Notes: generated by a model from the sequence alone, not told the origin. A stretch of DNA of 30,316 nucleotides from RYN-417 sp043743105 (GCA_043743105.1 JAYTXD010000007.1:1-30316); one strand, 5' to 3'. Numbered from the stretch's first letter, positions 7,479-15,661 are shown. A program made the numbers and translations.

Positions 7479-8663
7479 TTACTTAATATAGTCTAAAAGT
7501 TTTTTAGAATCTTTGTGCTTGCGGAGCTTGGCGAGGGCTTTAGCTTCAATCTGACGAATACGCTCACGGGTAACGCTAAATTCTTGGCCAACTTCTTCTA
7601 GTGTGTGGCTCTTGCCGTCTTCTAGACCAAACCGCAGCTTTAAAATCTTTTGCTCACGATCGGTTAGTGACCCAAGAAGGCCTTTGACCTGCTCTTTAAG
7701 CAGCTGCCCTGCGGCTGATTCTTCTGGAGAAACTGTATCTTCGTCTTCTATGAAGTCGCCCAAGACACTATCTTCTTCGTCATCACGAACTGAAGCGTCA
7801 AGACTAGAAATGTCCTGCTTGATCTTCATAATATGTTCGACTTTTTCGACTTCAATCTCCATCTCTTTGGCAATTTCTTCGTTAGACGGCTCGCGGTTAA
7901 GCTCCTGTGTAAGACGGCGTTGAGTACGGAGGAGTTTGTTGATGGTTTCGACCATGTGCACAGGGATACGAATTGTGCGAGCTTGGTCGGCAATGGCACG
8001 AGTAATAGCTTGGCGAATCCACCACGTTGCGTAGGTGCTAAACTTGAAGCCTTTGTCAGGGTCAAACTTTTCAACGGCACGCAACAAACCGGTGTTACCC
8101 TCCTGGATAAGGTCCAAAAGGTCCAAACCACGGCCCACATAGCGTTTTGCAATAGATACAACCAAGCGCATGTTGGCCTCTGCCATCTGGTCTTTGGCTT
8201 CTTTCTCACCAGCAACAACTCTTTGGGCAAGAGCTAGCTCTTCATCGGCTTTAAGGAGTGGAATTTTGCCAATTTCACGTAAGTACAAGCGCACTGAGTC
8301 ATCAGCAATGTCGTCGAGGTAGGTCTGGTCACTTAAAATAACCTCTTCTTCTTCTTCATCTTCTGTTACCCATTCGTCAGAAAATTCTTTATCACTTGGT
8401 TCGGTGGCGCCTACAACATCAACTCCAGCATCAGTCAGTTCGGCGTAAAGCTGATCCAAAATATCGATGTGGTCTGGCGTATCGGTAATAGCGGCAAAGA
8501 TTTCACGTTGGTCAATTTTGCCATCTTTTTTACCCTTGTTAACAAGCCCCAGCTTTACGGCTTGCAATGCTGCATCATCATGTTGTGCAACAGGCGCAGC
8601 AACGGTGTCATCAGCAGCTGCCTTCTTCTTTTTTGGTGTCTTATCGGTTTTTTTATCTGCCAT
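7479..8663 (-). CDS. rpoD: Primary RNA polymerase sigma factor (sigma-70/RpoD)
   Basis: This 394-residue housekeeping sigma factor has a Lys-rich start, a region 1.1-like segment (about 38-85), an acidic linker (95-112) and region 1.2 (DDSVRLYLREIGKIPLL, 121-137). Region 2 (about 160-232) contains DLIQEGNTGLLRAVEKFD and FSTYATWWIRQAI, which bind core enzyme and the -10 element. Region 3 follows, and region 4 (333-394) has LTDREQKILKLRFGL and the helix-turn-helix VTRERIRQIEAKAL for the -35 element. It lies 18 bases after dnaG, the classic dnaG-rpoD arrangement. An AAGGA stands about 11 bases before the ATG, inside a 14-base tandem duplication. Confidence 0.97.
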   Translation of the reverse strand: MADKKTDKTPKKKKAAADDTVAAPVAQHDDAALQAVKLGLVNKGKKDGKIDQREIFAAITDTPDHIDILDQLYAELTDAGVDVVGATEPSDKEFSDEWVTEDEEEEEVILSDQTYLDDIADDSVRLYLREIGKIPLLKADEELALAQRVVAGEKEAKDQMAEANMRLVVSIAKRYVGRGLDLLDLIQEGNTGLLRAVEKFDPDKGFKFSTYATWWIRQAITRAIADQARTIRIPVHMVETINKLLRTQRRLTQELNREPSNEEIAKEMEIEVEKVEHIMKIKQDISSLDASVRDDEEDSVLGDFIEDEDTVSPEESAAGQLLKEQVKGLLGSLTDREQKILKLRFGLEDGKSHTLEEVGQEFSVTRERIRQIEAKALAKLRKHKDSKKLLDYIK

Positions 8664-8665
8664 AT

Positions 8666-8693
8666 ACTTAGTGTTCCTTACTTAATGTTCCTT
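8666..8693 (-). repeat. 14-base tandem duplication across the dnaG-rpoD junction
   Basis: ACTTAGTGTTCCTT (8666-8679) and ACTTAATGTTCCTT (8680-8693) are adjacent and differ at one base. The second unit holds the last codons and stop of dnaG. The first gives the AAGGA that can serve as Shine-Dalgarno for rpoD. Confidence 0.75.
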
Positions 8694-10460
8694 GGCTTGC
8701 TTTAATAAGTCGTTGAGCCGCTTGTCGGCTTCTAGGAGTTTCCGCATATCCGTATCAGAAGCTGTTTCCATAGCCTTCCGCACGCGTTGTTTCTGATCTT
8801 TGACATACATGTCCACCAAGCGTTCCTGCAACCGAGTGACTTCGTTATGAAGTTCTATATACTCGAGGTTCCGGTAGAGTTCTTCGAACTGTAATACTGT
8901 AATTTTTACATAATCCCTAATAGATTGCAAGCCTTCTGTCTCGTTGACAGCACCTTCAAAGTCTGGATGTTCAGCCAAGAAGTTAAGTAGCGCTTGGGCG
9001 TCTGGACTCGTAAGCATCTGTGGGCGGATCATTTTGGCCTCAACACGTAGTTTTGGCTGTAGCAAAAGTAGTGATAATAAGCGCTGCTCACTCTTACGGC
9101 GCTCCACCATTTCTTTAGATTCAGTATTGGTTTGGGTAACAGGTTTTTTGAGCCTTATCGGCTTTACCTCATTGGCCTGCACGATGAGTTTGCTCGCCAT
9201 AGCCTCTTTGCTCACGCCAATACTCTTGGCTAATTCGCCCAAGTAATGATCCTGCTCAACCTTGTCGCTGAGACCCCTAATAATGCGCAAAACCACGTCA
9301 GTAAATTGCCGTTTGCCCTGCCCAGTCTCGATGTCGAGCAACCCTATATAGCGCTCAATCAGCCAGTCAACGGCGTACTGATGGTTTTCTATTGCCGTCT
9401 GCCATAGTTTTGGATCTTTGCGTACCAGTTCGTCTGGGTCTTTTCCGTCTGGGATAGTAATAATACTCACGTTAACCCCCACTTTTTGAGCCAACGGTAT
9501 TGCTCGCTCTGTGGCCGCAATCCCAGCTTTATCACTATCAAATGCAAAGCGCATATCGGGTGCATAACGTCCTAGATCTTTGAGGTGCGCCTTCGTTAAG
9601 GCCGTGCCTGCAGCCGCTACAACGTTTGCGATGCCCGCTTGATGACTAGCGATAACATCCAAGTTACCCTCTACGACTACGCCAAACTTTTGCTTACGTA
9701 TGGCCTCTTTAGCTAGGTGCAAACCATAAGCCTGCCGACCTTTGTCGTAAAGCAGTGTACTTGGCGTATTTATATACTTTGGTGCATCAGCCTGCCCCGG
9801 GCTTGATCCGGGGTCTTCTAGTATCCTTGCCGTAAAGCCCACAACCCTACCTTGGGCATCACTAAGCGGTACCATTACACGGCCTCTAAACATATCGCCC
9901 CAGCCGTTATACCGCTCTGTAATAAGCCCGGCAGTCGCTGTTTCTTCTTGAGTAAAATTTTTTGATTTTAAGAAGTTAATTAAGGCGTTACCAGTATTTG
10001 GCGAGTAACCCAGGCGGAATTTTAGCACCGTTTCTTTGGTAAAGGCGCGCTTTTTAAGCAGATATTCAAGTGCTGTTTTGCTACCACGCAGTTGGGCCTG
10101 ATAAAACTTGGCGCTTAGGTCCAGTACTTCGTATAAACGGTCTTTTTGTTTGCTATTAGCGCCAGATGTCTTGCCTTTAAACTGTTCTAAATCTACCCCC
10201 GCCTTGCGCGCCAATAGCTCCAAAGTTTCTTTAAAATCAAGCCCTTCGACCTCCTGTACAAAAGTAAACATATCGCCGCCCTTGCCGCTACTAAAGTCGT
10301 GCCAAATCTGTTTTTCGGGGCTCACCACAAAGCTTGGGGTCTTTTCGTTGCCAAATGGGCTAAGGCCTTTATAATTTCTGCCGGCACGTTTAAGCTGGAC
10401 GTACTCGGCCACTACGTCCTCTATAGATAACCTAGCCTTTACCTCCGCAACAGCATCCAT
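8682..10460 (-). CDS. dnaG: DNA primase DnaG with a zinc-less N-terminal domain
   Basis: This 592-residue primase makes RNA primers at the replication fork. The N-terminal domain keeps the zinc-ribbon scaffold (YKGLSPFGNEKTPSF, then IWHDFSSGKGGDMF), but all four ligand positions are changed: Ser34, Gly37, Asp55 and Ser58 stand where CHC2 primases have Cys, His, Cys, Cys. The catalytic TOPRIM core is intact, with Glu264 in VEGNLDV and the acidic pair in FDSDKAG (308-310). The C-terminal 170 residues form a divergent helicase-binding domain. An extra stretch of about eight residues (217-224, PGSSPGQA) lies just before the APKYINTP motif and is encoded by a GC-rich palindrome. It precedes rpoD. 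Confidence 0.96.
   Translation of the reverse strand: MDAVAEVKARLSIEDVVAEYVQLKRAGRNYKGLSPFGNEKTPSFVVSPEKQIWHDFSSGKGGDMFTFVQEVEGLDFKETLELLARKAGVDLEQFKGKTSGANSKQKDRLYEVLDLSAKFYQAQLRGSKTALEYLLKKRAFTKETVLKFRLGYSPNTGNALINFLKSKNFTQEETATAGLITERYNGWGDMFRGRVMVPLSDAQGRVVGFTARILEDPGSSPGQADAPKYINTPSTLLYDKGRQAYGLHLAKEAIRKQKFGVVVEGNLDVIASHQAGIANVVAAAGTALTKAHLKDLGRYAPDMRFAFDSDKAGIAATERAIPLAQKVGVNVSIITIPDGKDPDELVRKDPKLWQTAIENHQYAVDWLIERYIGLLDIETGQGKRQFTDVVLRIIRGLSDKVEQDHYLGELAKSIGVSKEAMASKLIVQANEVKPIRLKKPVTQTNTESKEMVERRKSEQRLLSLLLLQPKLRVEAKMIRPQMLTSPDAQALLNFLAEHPDFEGAVNETEGLQSIRDYVKITVLQFEELYRNLEYIELHNEVTRLQERLVDMYVKDQKQRVRKAMETASDTDMRKLLEADKRLNDLLKQAKEH
9795..9813. repeat. GC-rich palindromic insert inside dnaG
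   Basis: CCCCGG (9795-9800) and CCGGGG (9808-9813) form a 6-bp stem around a 7-base loop. The wording CCCCGGGCTTGATCCGGGG is very like the dispersed palindromes of alphaproteobacteria, whose translation typically gives DPGSSPG. It is in frame and adds about eight residues to DnaG. Confidence 0.6.
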
Positions 10461-10518
10461 ACCTTATAGGGTACAGCTTTCGCAGCCATGGGTACAGTGT
10501 AAGTGGCTCTAACTCGGG

Positions 10519-10542
10519 CTTACTGCTTAAGTAGCGAGTAAG
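10519..10542. promoter_or_regulatory. Stem-loop upstream of the DUF4214-like gene
   Basis: CTTACTGCT and AGCGAGTAAG pair with one bulged G around the loop TAAGT. It ends ten bases before the -35 box of the next promoter, so it could be an operator or a dnaG-side structure. No function can be read from it. Confidence 0.3.
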
Positions 10543-10552
10543 TACAAGCGGT

Positions 10553-10584
10553 TTGACATTGTATGTTAGTATTACTAGTATAAT
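10553..10584 (+). promoter_or_regulatory. Sigma-70-type promoter for the 10606 gene
   Basis: A perfect TTGACA (10553-10558) and a perfect TATAAT (10579-10584) are separated by 20 bases, longer than the optimal 17. An alternative -10, TAGTAT (10576-10581), gives exactly 17. The start of transcription would be near 10591, giving a leader of about 15 bases with AAAGGA at 10588-10593. Confidence 0.6.
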
Positions 10585-10605
10585 AACAAAGGATAAAATA
10601 ATAAT

Positions 10606-11871
10606 ATGGCAGATAACGACAAATTAGAAGCGTTAAAAAAATTAGAAGAGTTAAAACAATTTGTTGGTGCATTATATGGTACAGCAAACGCTGTAAATCA
10701 TACGAGTACCGCAATTGCCATTAAAGATTTTCAAAAAAAACTCGCGAGTTGTAAAAATATGGGTGAAGTTATAGCACTCACCGCAGGGCTTCCGTCAAGC
10801 ATAACTTCAGCGTTTGGTCCATCCGAAAAGTCAGTACTTGACTCTACGGATACTGGTTTCAGAGAAATAAACGCACTCACATCCTCACTAGCAACGCACT
10901 TGACTACTGGTGACAACTCATTTTTTAATCCGGTCAAACCTGAAGTAAGTGTTGTTACTGGTCCTCCTGGCGTCCCTATAGCTCTACCTACTAGCACTAG
11001 TGGTGTTGTTGTTAATACGCAGCCAGTTACTAGCTCACCATATATAAATATTGAGGAAGACATAGTCAAAGCCTTAGCCACCATGGATGATCCAAATGCT
11101 GTTAACCCCCTTAGAGGAGGTGGTGGTGATACGTCTACAGAAACAAAACCAGCTACTGATGCAAATGTAGATGTAGTGGCTAAAGCCGTTGCACTCTCTA
11201 AGGACAAGTTAGGTGTTGCGCCAGCGCCTGGTATAACTCAATATAGTCAAGAAGTTCAGGACGCAGCAAATACCGAAAAAGCAGGTGGAAATAGTTCGTC
11301 CATCGAAGACATCGCAGCATACATTAACCATGGTGCTGTTGCACCAGCGCCTGGTGACACCACAACAGAACAAGGGCGCGCAAACATTATTAATGACACC
11401 TTCCGTACCATTGTTGGCCGCGACCCTACTGCAGAAGATATGGGTATATGGCAAGGACGACTAGCAGGTGGAGAAAGTGTAGCTTCGTTCCAGCAACTTG
11501 CTCGCGACAACACTGCAGCCGACCGACAAGCTAGAGCCAACGCAGCAGGCATAACAGTAGACCAGCTTCCACCCTACACTCCAAGCGCTTCGGCAGCACC
11601 AGCCACGGATCAGTCAGCGACTAATAGTATAGTAAACGGATTCTACATGAAGTATCTGGGTAGACCAGCAAACGATGAAGCCTACGCTACATGGGGTAGA
11701 GACCTTGCTAATGGGTCAAGAACAGCGGCTGATATAGAGGGCGGCATTTCTAACTCACCTGAGGCTAAAGCTTATACACAGAATGGTGGCGGTGCGGCAC
11801 CCGATCCTAATTCTAGTGCCATGCCAGCTGTGCCACCTACCCTAGTTGATTATAGTAACCTCCATCCGTAG
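10606..11871 (+). CDS. Unknown protein with two DUF4214-like repeats
   Basis: This 421-residue protein has no signal peptide or membrane helix that I can see. Residues 1-50 look helical and charged. Residues 105-260 are rich in Thr, Pro, Gly and Ala and carry VAPAPG twice (204-209 and 245-250). Two repeats resembling DUF4214 follow: residues 260-303 (FRTIVGRDPTAEDMGIWQGR) and 341-390 (FYMKYLGRPANDEAYATWGR). DUF4214 is usually found in secreted or surface proteins, often in repeats. The C terminus is Pro/Ala rich. It shares short blocks (E-I/V-N-A, NPL, A-x-A-I/L-S-K/R) with the next gene, so the two are probably diverged tandem paralogues. Its role is unknown. Confidence 0.75.
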   Translation: MADNDKLEALKKLEELKQFVGALYGTANAVNHTSTAIAIKDFQKKLASCKNMGEVIALTAGLPSSITSAFGPSEKSVLDSTDTGFREINALTSSLATHLTTGDNSFFNPVKPEVSVVTGPPGVPIALPTSTSGVVVNTQPVTSSPYINIEEDIVKALATMDDPNAVNPLRGGGGDTSTETKPATDANVDVVAKAVALSKDKLGVAPAPGITQYSQEVQDAANTEKAGGNSSSIEDIAAYINHGAVAPAPGDTTTEQGRANIINDTFRTIVGRDPTAEDMGIWQGRLAGGESVASFQQLARDNTAADRQARANAAGITVDQLPPYTPSASAAPATDQSATNSIVNGFYMKYLGRPANDEAYATWGRDLANGSRTAADIEGGISNSPEAKAYTQNGGGAAPDPNSSAMPAVPPTLVDYSNLHP

Positions 11872-11939
11872 TAAACATCAACAGTAAGAAAACAGTTTTA
11901 ACTAACCCTTAAAACATTAAACTATGAGAAAAATATACA

Positions 11940-12725
11940 GTGGCAGTACGAAGCATAACCAGTAGTGTAGATGACTTAATTGGGCAGTGGCAGGGTAAGT
12001 TTGCAGAGTTGCAAAAAAAGCAGACCGCTGGCGAAGCGGTTACCGAAAATGATGTACGCAGCATTATTCTCGAAACCGGCAAAAGCATCTATGCAGCCAA
12101 TATATCGGAGGCAGACGTAGTAGCTAGCGGCCACAGAGTTGATGAGTTTAAAAACATCATGACCAGGGTAACCGACACCAAGTTTAAGACAAGTGGACTG
12201 GCCTCCGGTGCTACTAGTAGAAACCAAGAAGTAAACGCCATCCAGTTAGCGGCGCTTGATGAACACAGCATAGCCCGAAGCGGGCCACCACAGACCGATG
12301 TTGAATTGCAGCCTCTAGCCCAAAACGTAGTGGCAAGTAACGGAATGCATGGCAGGACAATTAACCCCCTACCCCACGAGGCAGGAACATCGGGCTCTGG
12401 GACAAGCGAAGAACAGGTCGTAGAACAGGCTTACGCAATATCTCGAAGTACACTCGAAAAATTAGCACCACCGGTTGCAAAATCGGCTGGCTCGTCAGAC
12501 GTGCCTACAATGGAATCTAGCCTGGCCCAGGCAGCAATTAGCGACCAGCTATTTAAAATTCCGCATGATGACGATGGCAATAATGCCAATCAAGACCTTA
12601 AGGCAGTTATTATGTCACCATCGGCTCAAGGACCAGGTGACCAAGAGATTGCACTAATACGTATGCCTGTTCAGGTCATTTCGCCAACCTCTGTAGACCC
12701 GAAAAACTTTAGCAGCCCTATTTAG
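11940..12725 (+). CDS. Unknown protein, probable diverged paralogue of the preceding gene
   Basis: I recognise no family in this 261-residue protein. The start is GTG at 11940, with no strong Shine-Dalgarno. The first 110 residues are predicted helical (DDLIGQWQGKFAELQKKQ, then VDEFKNIMTRVTDTK). The rest is low in order, ending with a short sheet-like segment (EIALIRMPVQVIS). Shared blocks with the upstream protein are QEVNAI (96-101, compare REINAL), NPL (142-144) and QAYAISRSTLEKLAPPVA (163-180, compare AKAVALSKDKLGVAPAPG). The DUF4214-like repeats are absent. It lies 68 bases after its neighbour, with no terminator between, so co-transcription is likely. Confidence 0.65.
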   Translation: MAVRSITSSVDDLIGQWQGKFAELQKKQTAGEAVTENDVRSIILETGKSIYAANISEADVVASGHRVDEFKNIMTRVTDTKFKTSGLASGATSRNQEVNAIQLAALDEHSIARSGPPQTDVELQPLAQNVVASNGMHGRTINPLPHEAGTSGSGTSEEQVVEQAYAISRSTLEKLAPPVAKSAGSSDVPTMESSLAQAAISDQLFKIPHDDDGNNANQDLKAVIMSPSAQGPGDQEIALIRMPVQVISPTSVDPKNFSSPI

Positions 12726-12751
12726 TTATTTTGCGTAAGTCCAGTATAAGC

Positions 12752-14848
12752 CTAATGTAGCTTAATGGTTACGCCATCACCTTCGTCTATAAGGGTAACT
12801 GCAGCGTTTGGCAAAACTGGCGGATTTGCTGGGGGTGGTACATCTTCTTGTTCCGCTACTGGCTTGTCTAGTAGACCTAGGAATGAGTCTATTGACTCTG
12901 GTTTAACGTATGACTTTTCATCTTCTATCTCTTTTGTAATCTGTTGTTGGTCAATACCTTCCAGAAGCCCAAGATAATAATCTAGCCCGCCAAGTTCATT
13001 AACGTTTTTGAGTGCGCCACTATCTAGGACATAGATGGTGTCCATGAGTGCCAACAGTGATCTACGGTGAGTGACCATAACCACTGTTTTGCCCTGTACT
13101 ATTTTTAGTAGAGAATCGCGGATGTAGTTTTCGCTTTTGGCATCAAGGGCGGCTGTAGGCTCGTCAAGACATAAAATAGGTGCTTTTTTGATAAGTGACC
13201 TAGCTATGGCAACGCGTTGTCTTTGACCACCACTTAAAGACGAGCCGTTTTCGCCTGCCGGGGAATTGATTCCCATAGGTAGCCGTACAGCAAACTCAGC
13301 AACATTTGAAACTAGTACCGCGTCGGTAATCTCGTCTTTTTCGATTTGGCGGTAAGCGTCGCCGTCAAATAGGTTGTCAAGTAATGACCCCGTAAAAAGT
13401 TGAGGCGTTTGACTGACCCATGCTATTTTTTTACGAAGCTCGCGTAATGATACAGATTGGGTGTCGATACCGTCAACCGTTATTCTTCCACCCTCAGGCT
13501 CAATAAATAGGGGTATTAGTTTAAGTATTGTACTTTTTCCGCTGCCACTAGGGCCAATAATGCCCACTTTTTCGCCCTGTTCGATGTGTAAATTTAGATT
13601 TCTAAAAATCTGTTGCCCGTTGTAGGAATATGACACATTCTGAAAATCGAGAGTCCCTTTTATTAAGGCCGGCATGTGGTTGTCTTTGCGTAGATCCTCA
13701 ACTCCTTCATGGTCACTGAGGACTTCATAAACGCGGTTTACATCAATCATCTTTTGATTGCGCTGGGTAATCTGACCAACCAAGTTTTCGACCGGGCCAA
13801 GTAGGTAGCCCATATAAGTCATAAAAATTAATAGCTCACCAAAAGTCATTCTACCCTGCATGGCAGCCGTGCCACCAAAGTACATTACAGTAGACGTTGC
13901 CAGTATAACTAGTAAGGAGTTGGTATCTTTTAGTAAGTTGCTCCAGATCATTGTTTTGCGTGTTAAGTTGTAGCTTTTTAGCCACAAATTGTCGACCTGC
14001 TTAAGCTGTTTGTCCTCTAGGGTGTAGGCCTGAACTGTTTCGGCATTATCTACTGATTCGCTTATTTTGGCCGCCGTATCGCTAGCAACCACCGTAAGCT
14101 GCCGTGAATAAAAGCCCATTTTAGGGCCAATCATACGTACTGTGAGATAAAGTAGCGGCATCAACACAACCGACACCAGGGTTAAGATGGGGTTGAAAGT
14201 AATCATAATCGCCAAAACACCCAAAATCATAATAATTGACCCAATAATTGATGCAGTGGTAGACAAAACTAAATCAGAAAGACTGTTTGTAACAACATTT
14301 TGTCTATATACATAGTCACCTTTTGCTAAGCGCTCCAGGTGAAATAGTGGCAAATGGAGGATGTGATTAAAGGACTCTTTTTTGATCATTCTATTAAGCC
14401 AAAAACCAATCCTGAGCAACAAAAAATTGCTTGCGTAGTCAAACGCTGCGCCCACTATAAACAGCACTACGCTTAAAAGTGCAGTTATGGCAATAAGCTT
14501 AGGCGTGTGCGTATATGGTAAGAGTGGGCCCCAGGCTGGTATTTTGCCAAAGGCAGAATCGGCCATAATCTTAACGGGCCAGGGTTTAAGTAGTGCAATG
14601 CCAGCTTGAATGGTGCCAATTACAACAACTACCACAACCGACCACCTCGCCTTCTTGTGGTATTTGCTTAGCCATTCTTTAAAGCCAGTTTTGACTGTTT
14701 TGCGGCCATTGGCTTTAAGCCAGGCATCGGTAGCGACGTTTACTAGTTCGGCCGGCCAGCCAAGTTTTATTAATACATCAGGGATCATGTTGGTAGGCAC
14801 ACCACAAGAAACAGCCATATCAATAGCCTCGTACAACTTAGGCATCAT
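12752..14848 (-). CDS. ABC exporter, fused permease and ATPase, with an extra N-terminal module
   Basis: This half-transporter has a type IV exporter fold with membrane helices at about 72-92, 120-140, 200-240 and 310-355. The ATPase has Walker A GPSGSGKST (435-443), signature LSGGQ (541-545), Walker B ILCLDEP (561-567) and the switch His at 597. Residues 8-48 form a helical module with IPDVLIKLGWPAELV, of a kind seen in other CPR membrane proteins. The tail of about 70 residues after the ATPase is Pro/Val rich. Numbering is from a GTG at 14855-14857; the ATG at 14846-14848, with AGGGG ten bases before it, is the likelier start and gives 698 residues. The MsbA/bacteriocin-exporter shape suggests lipid or peptide export, but the substrate is unknown. 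Confidence 0.92.
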   Translation of the reverse strand: MMPKLYEAIDMAVSCGVPTNMIPDVLIKLGWPAELVNVATDAWLKANGRKTVKTGFKEWLSKYHKKARWSVVVVVVIGTIQAGIALLKPWPVKIMADSAFGKIPAWGPLLPYTHTPKLIAITALLSVVLFIVGAAFDYASNFLLLRIGFWLNRMIKKESFNHILHLPLFHLERLAKGDYVYRQNVVTNSLSDLVLSTTASIIGSIIMILGVLAIMITFNPILTLVSVVLMPLLYLTVRMIGPKMGFYSRQLTVVASDTAAKISESVDNAETVQAYTLEDKQLKQVDNLWLKSYNLTRKTMIWSNLLKDTNSLLVILATSTVMYFGGTAAMQGRMTFGELLIFMTYMGYLLGPVENLVGQITQRNQKMIDVNRVYEVLSDHEGVEDLRKDNHMPALIKGTLDFQNVSYSYNGQQIFRNLNLHIEQGEKVGIIGPSGSGKSTILKLIPLFIEPEGGRITVDGIDTQSVSLRELRKKIAWVSQTPQLFTGSLLDNLFDGDAYRQIEKDEITDAVLVSNVAEFAVRLPMGINSPAGENGSSLSGGQRQRVAIARSLIKKAPILCLDEPTAALDAKSENYIRDSLLKIVQGKTVVMVTHRRSLLALMDTIYVLDSGALKNVNELGGLDYYLGLLEGIDQQQITKEIEDEKSYVKPESIDSFLGLLDKPVAEQEDVPPPANPPVLPNAAVTLIDEGDGVTIKLH

Positions 14849-14890
14849 ATGGCGCACACCCCTATTTTTATAATGCTCATGTTAGAGTCT

Positions 14891-14896
14891 ATTATA
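14891..14896 (-). promoter_or_regulatory. Possible -10 box for the ABC exporter
   Basis: A perfect TATAAT is read on the minus strand 42 bases before the ATG at 14848. A TAGATA about 19 bases upstream is a weak -35. A plus-strand TATAAT at 14869-14874 faces the other way towards the 15008 gene. Confidence 0.35.
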
Positions 14897-15007
14897 CCTG
14901 ATTTAACCTACATTATATCTAAAAAATTTATATTCCTCCAAATTGCCGCTCAAGCAACTGGCTTACCCCCCTACCCTGGTGACCCTATATTTGTTATGCT
15001 AATGGTT

Positions 15008-15661
15008 ATGAACCCTAATAGCCCGCTGCCGGGCACTAAGTCGCCGCAAGAACAAACGCCTCAACCAGGCCAAAACGGCATTCAGCCAGGTCCACAGAAC
15101 CCGTATGGGTTTATCATTAACACGCCACATCCACCCAAAAATAGGTTCTTAAAGCCTAATTCCTTCCGTTCGCGTTTGCTAGTCATTGTGGGTGGCGGCG
15201 CAATTCTGATGATTGCTATCGTTCTTATTTCTTCGCTGATTACCAGGAGCAGCAAAGAAAATGCCACGGCGCTCGTGTCTTTGGTGGCCAAGCAACAAGA
15301 AATTGTGCGCGTTGCAGGCCTAGGTGTTGTGGGTAGTAGCGACTTGCTTACGCAATCCTGGGCAGAGACCACTGTTTTATCAGTAGGGTCGCAGCAGTTT
15401 GAGCTCAAAAGCTATCTAACCAAGCGAAAAACGGTTATTACTGCACCTATTCTACTATCTAAGCTTGACCCCCAGACTACTTCTGCTTTTACAGCAGCCA
15501 CAGCTGACAATAATTTTACCGAGGTATTTAGGGCAAAGCTTAAGACGAGCCTAGTTACTTATGAGCAAAACTTAAAGAAAAGTTATGACGGTGCCAAAGG
15601 TCCAACCATCAAAAAAATACTCGGCAATAGCTATAATAGTACTGCAACTCTTTTAAAGTAG
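15008..15661 (+). CDS. One-pass membrane protein, Pro-rich cytoplasmic tail, unknown function
   Basis: The frame is open from 14849, but the first 50 codons overlap the exporter gene and its promoter, and the composition changes to a normal tail at MNPNSPLPG. I therefore start at ATG 15008 (217 residues); ATGs at 14996 and 15002 are equally possible. A Pro/Gln/Asn-rich segment of about 65 residues is followed by basic residues and one membrane helix (VIVGGGAILMIAIVLISSLI), then an outer domain of about 130 residues rich in Ala, Thr, Leu and Lys. I recognise no family. One-pass proteins of this kind are common in Saccharibacteria. A TATAGCC-type element follows the stop directly. Confidence 0.6.
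   Translation: MNPNSPLPGTKSPQEQTPQPGQNGIQPGPQNPYGFIINTPHPPKNRFLKPNSFRSRLLVIVGGGAILMIAIVLISSLITRSSKENATALVSLVAKQQEIVRVAGLGVVGSSDLLTQSWAETTVLSVGSQQFELKSYLTKRKTVITAPILLSKLDPQTTSAFTAATADNNFTEVFRAKLKTSLVTYEQNLKKSYDGAKGPTIKKILGNSYNSTATLLK

Noticed and set aside
7833..8237. 134-codon open frame on the plus strand antisense to rpoD (also 7826-8230 on the minus strand).
   Set aside because: Both lie wholly inside rpoD region 2-3 coding sequence, have shadow-like composition and no ribosome site.
11213..11360. Repeated GTTGC-CCAGCGCCTGGT stretches at about 11215 and 11337.
   Set aside because: They encode the repeated VAPAPG motif of the same protein; an internal coding repeat explains them without a separate element.
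12752..12755. Possible functional link between the tandem unknown genes and the adjacent ABC exporter.
   Set aside because: They are convergent, not co-transcribed, and no leader peptide or processing site is visible in either protein.
14849..15007. First 53 codons of the frame that leads into the 15008 gene.
   Set aside because: They overlap the start and promoter region of the divergent ABC exporter, begin without a ribosome site and have a composition unlike a protein start; ATG 15008 or nearby is more likely.
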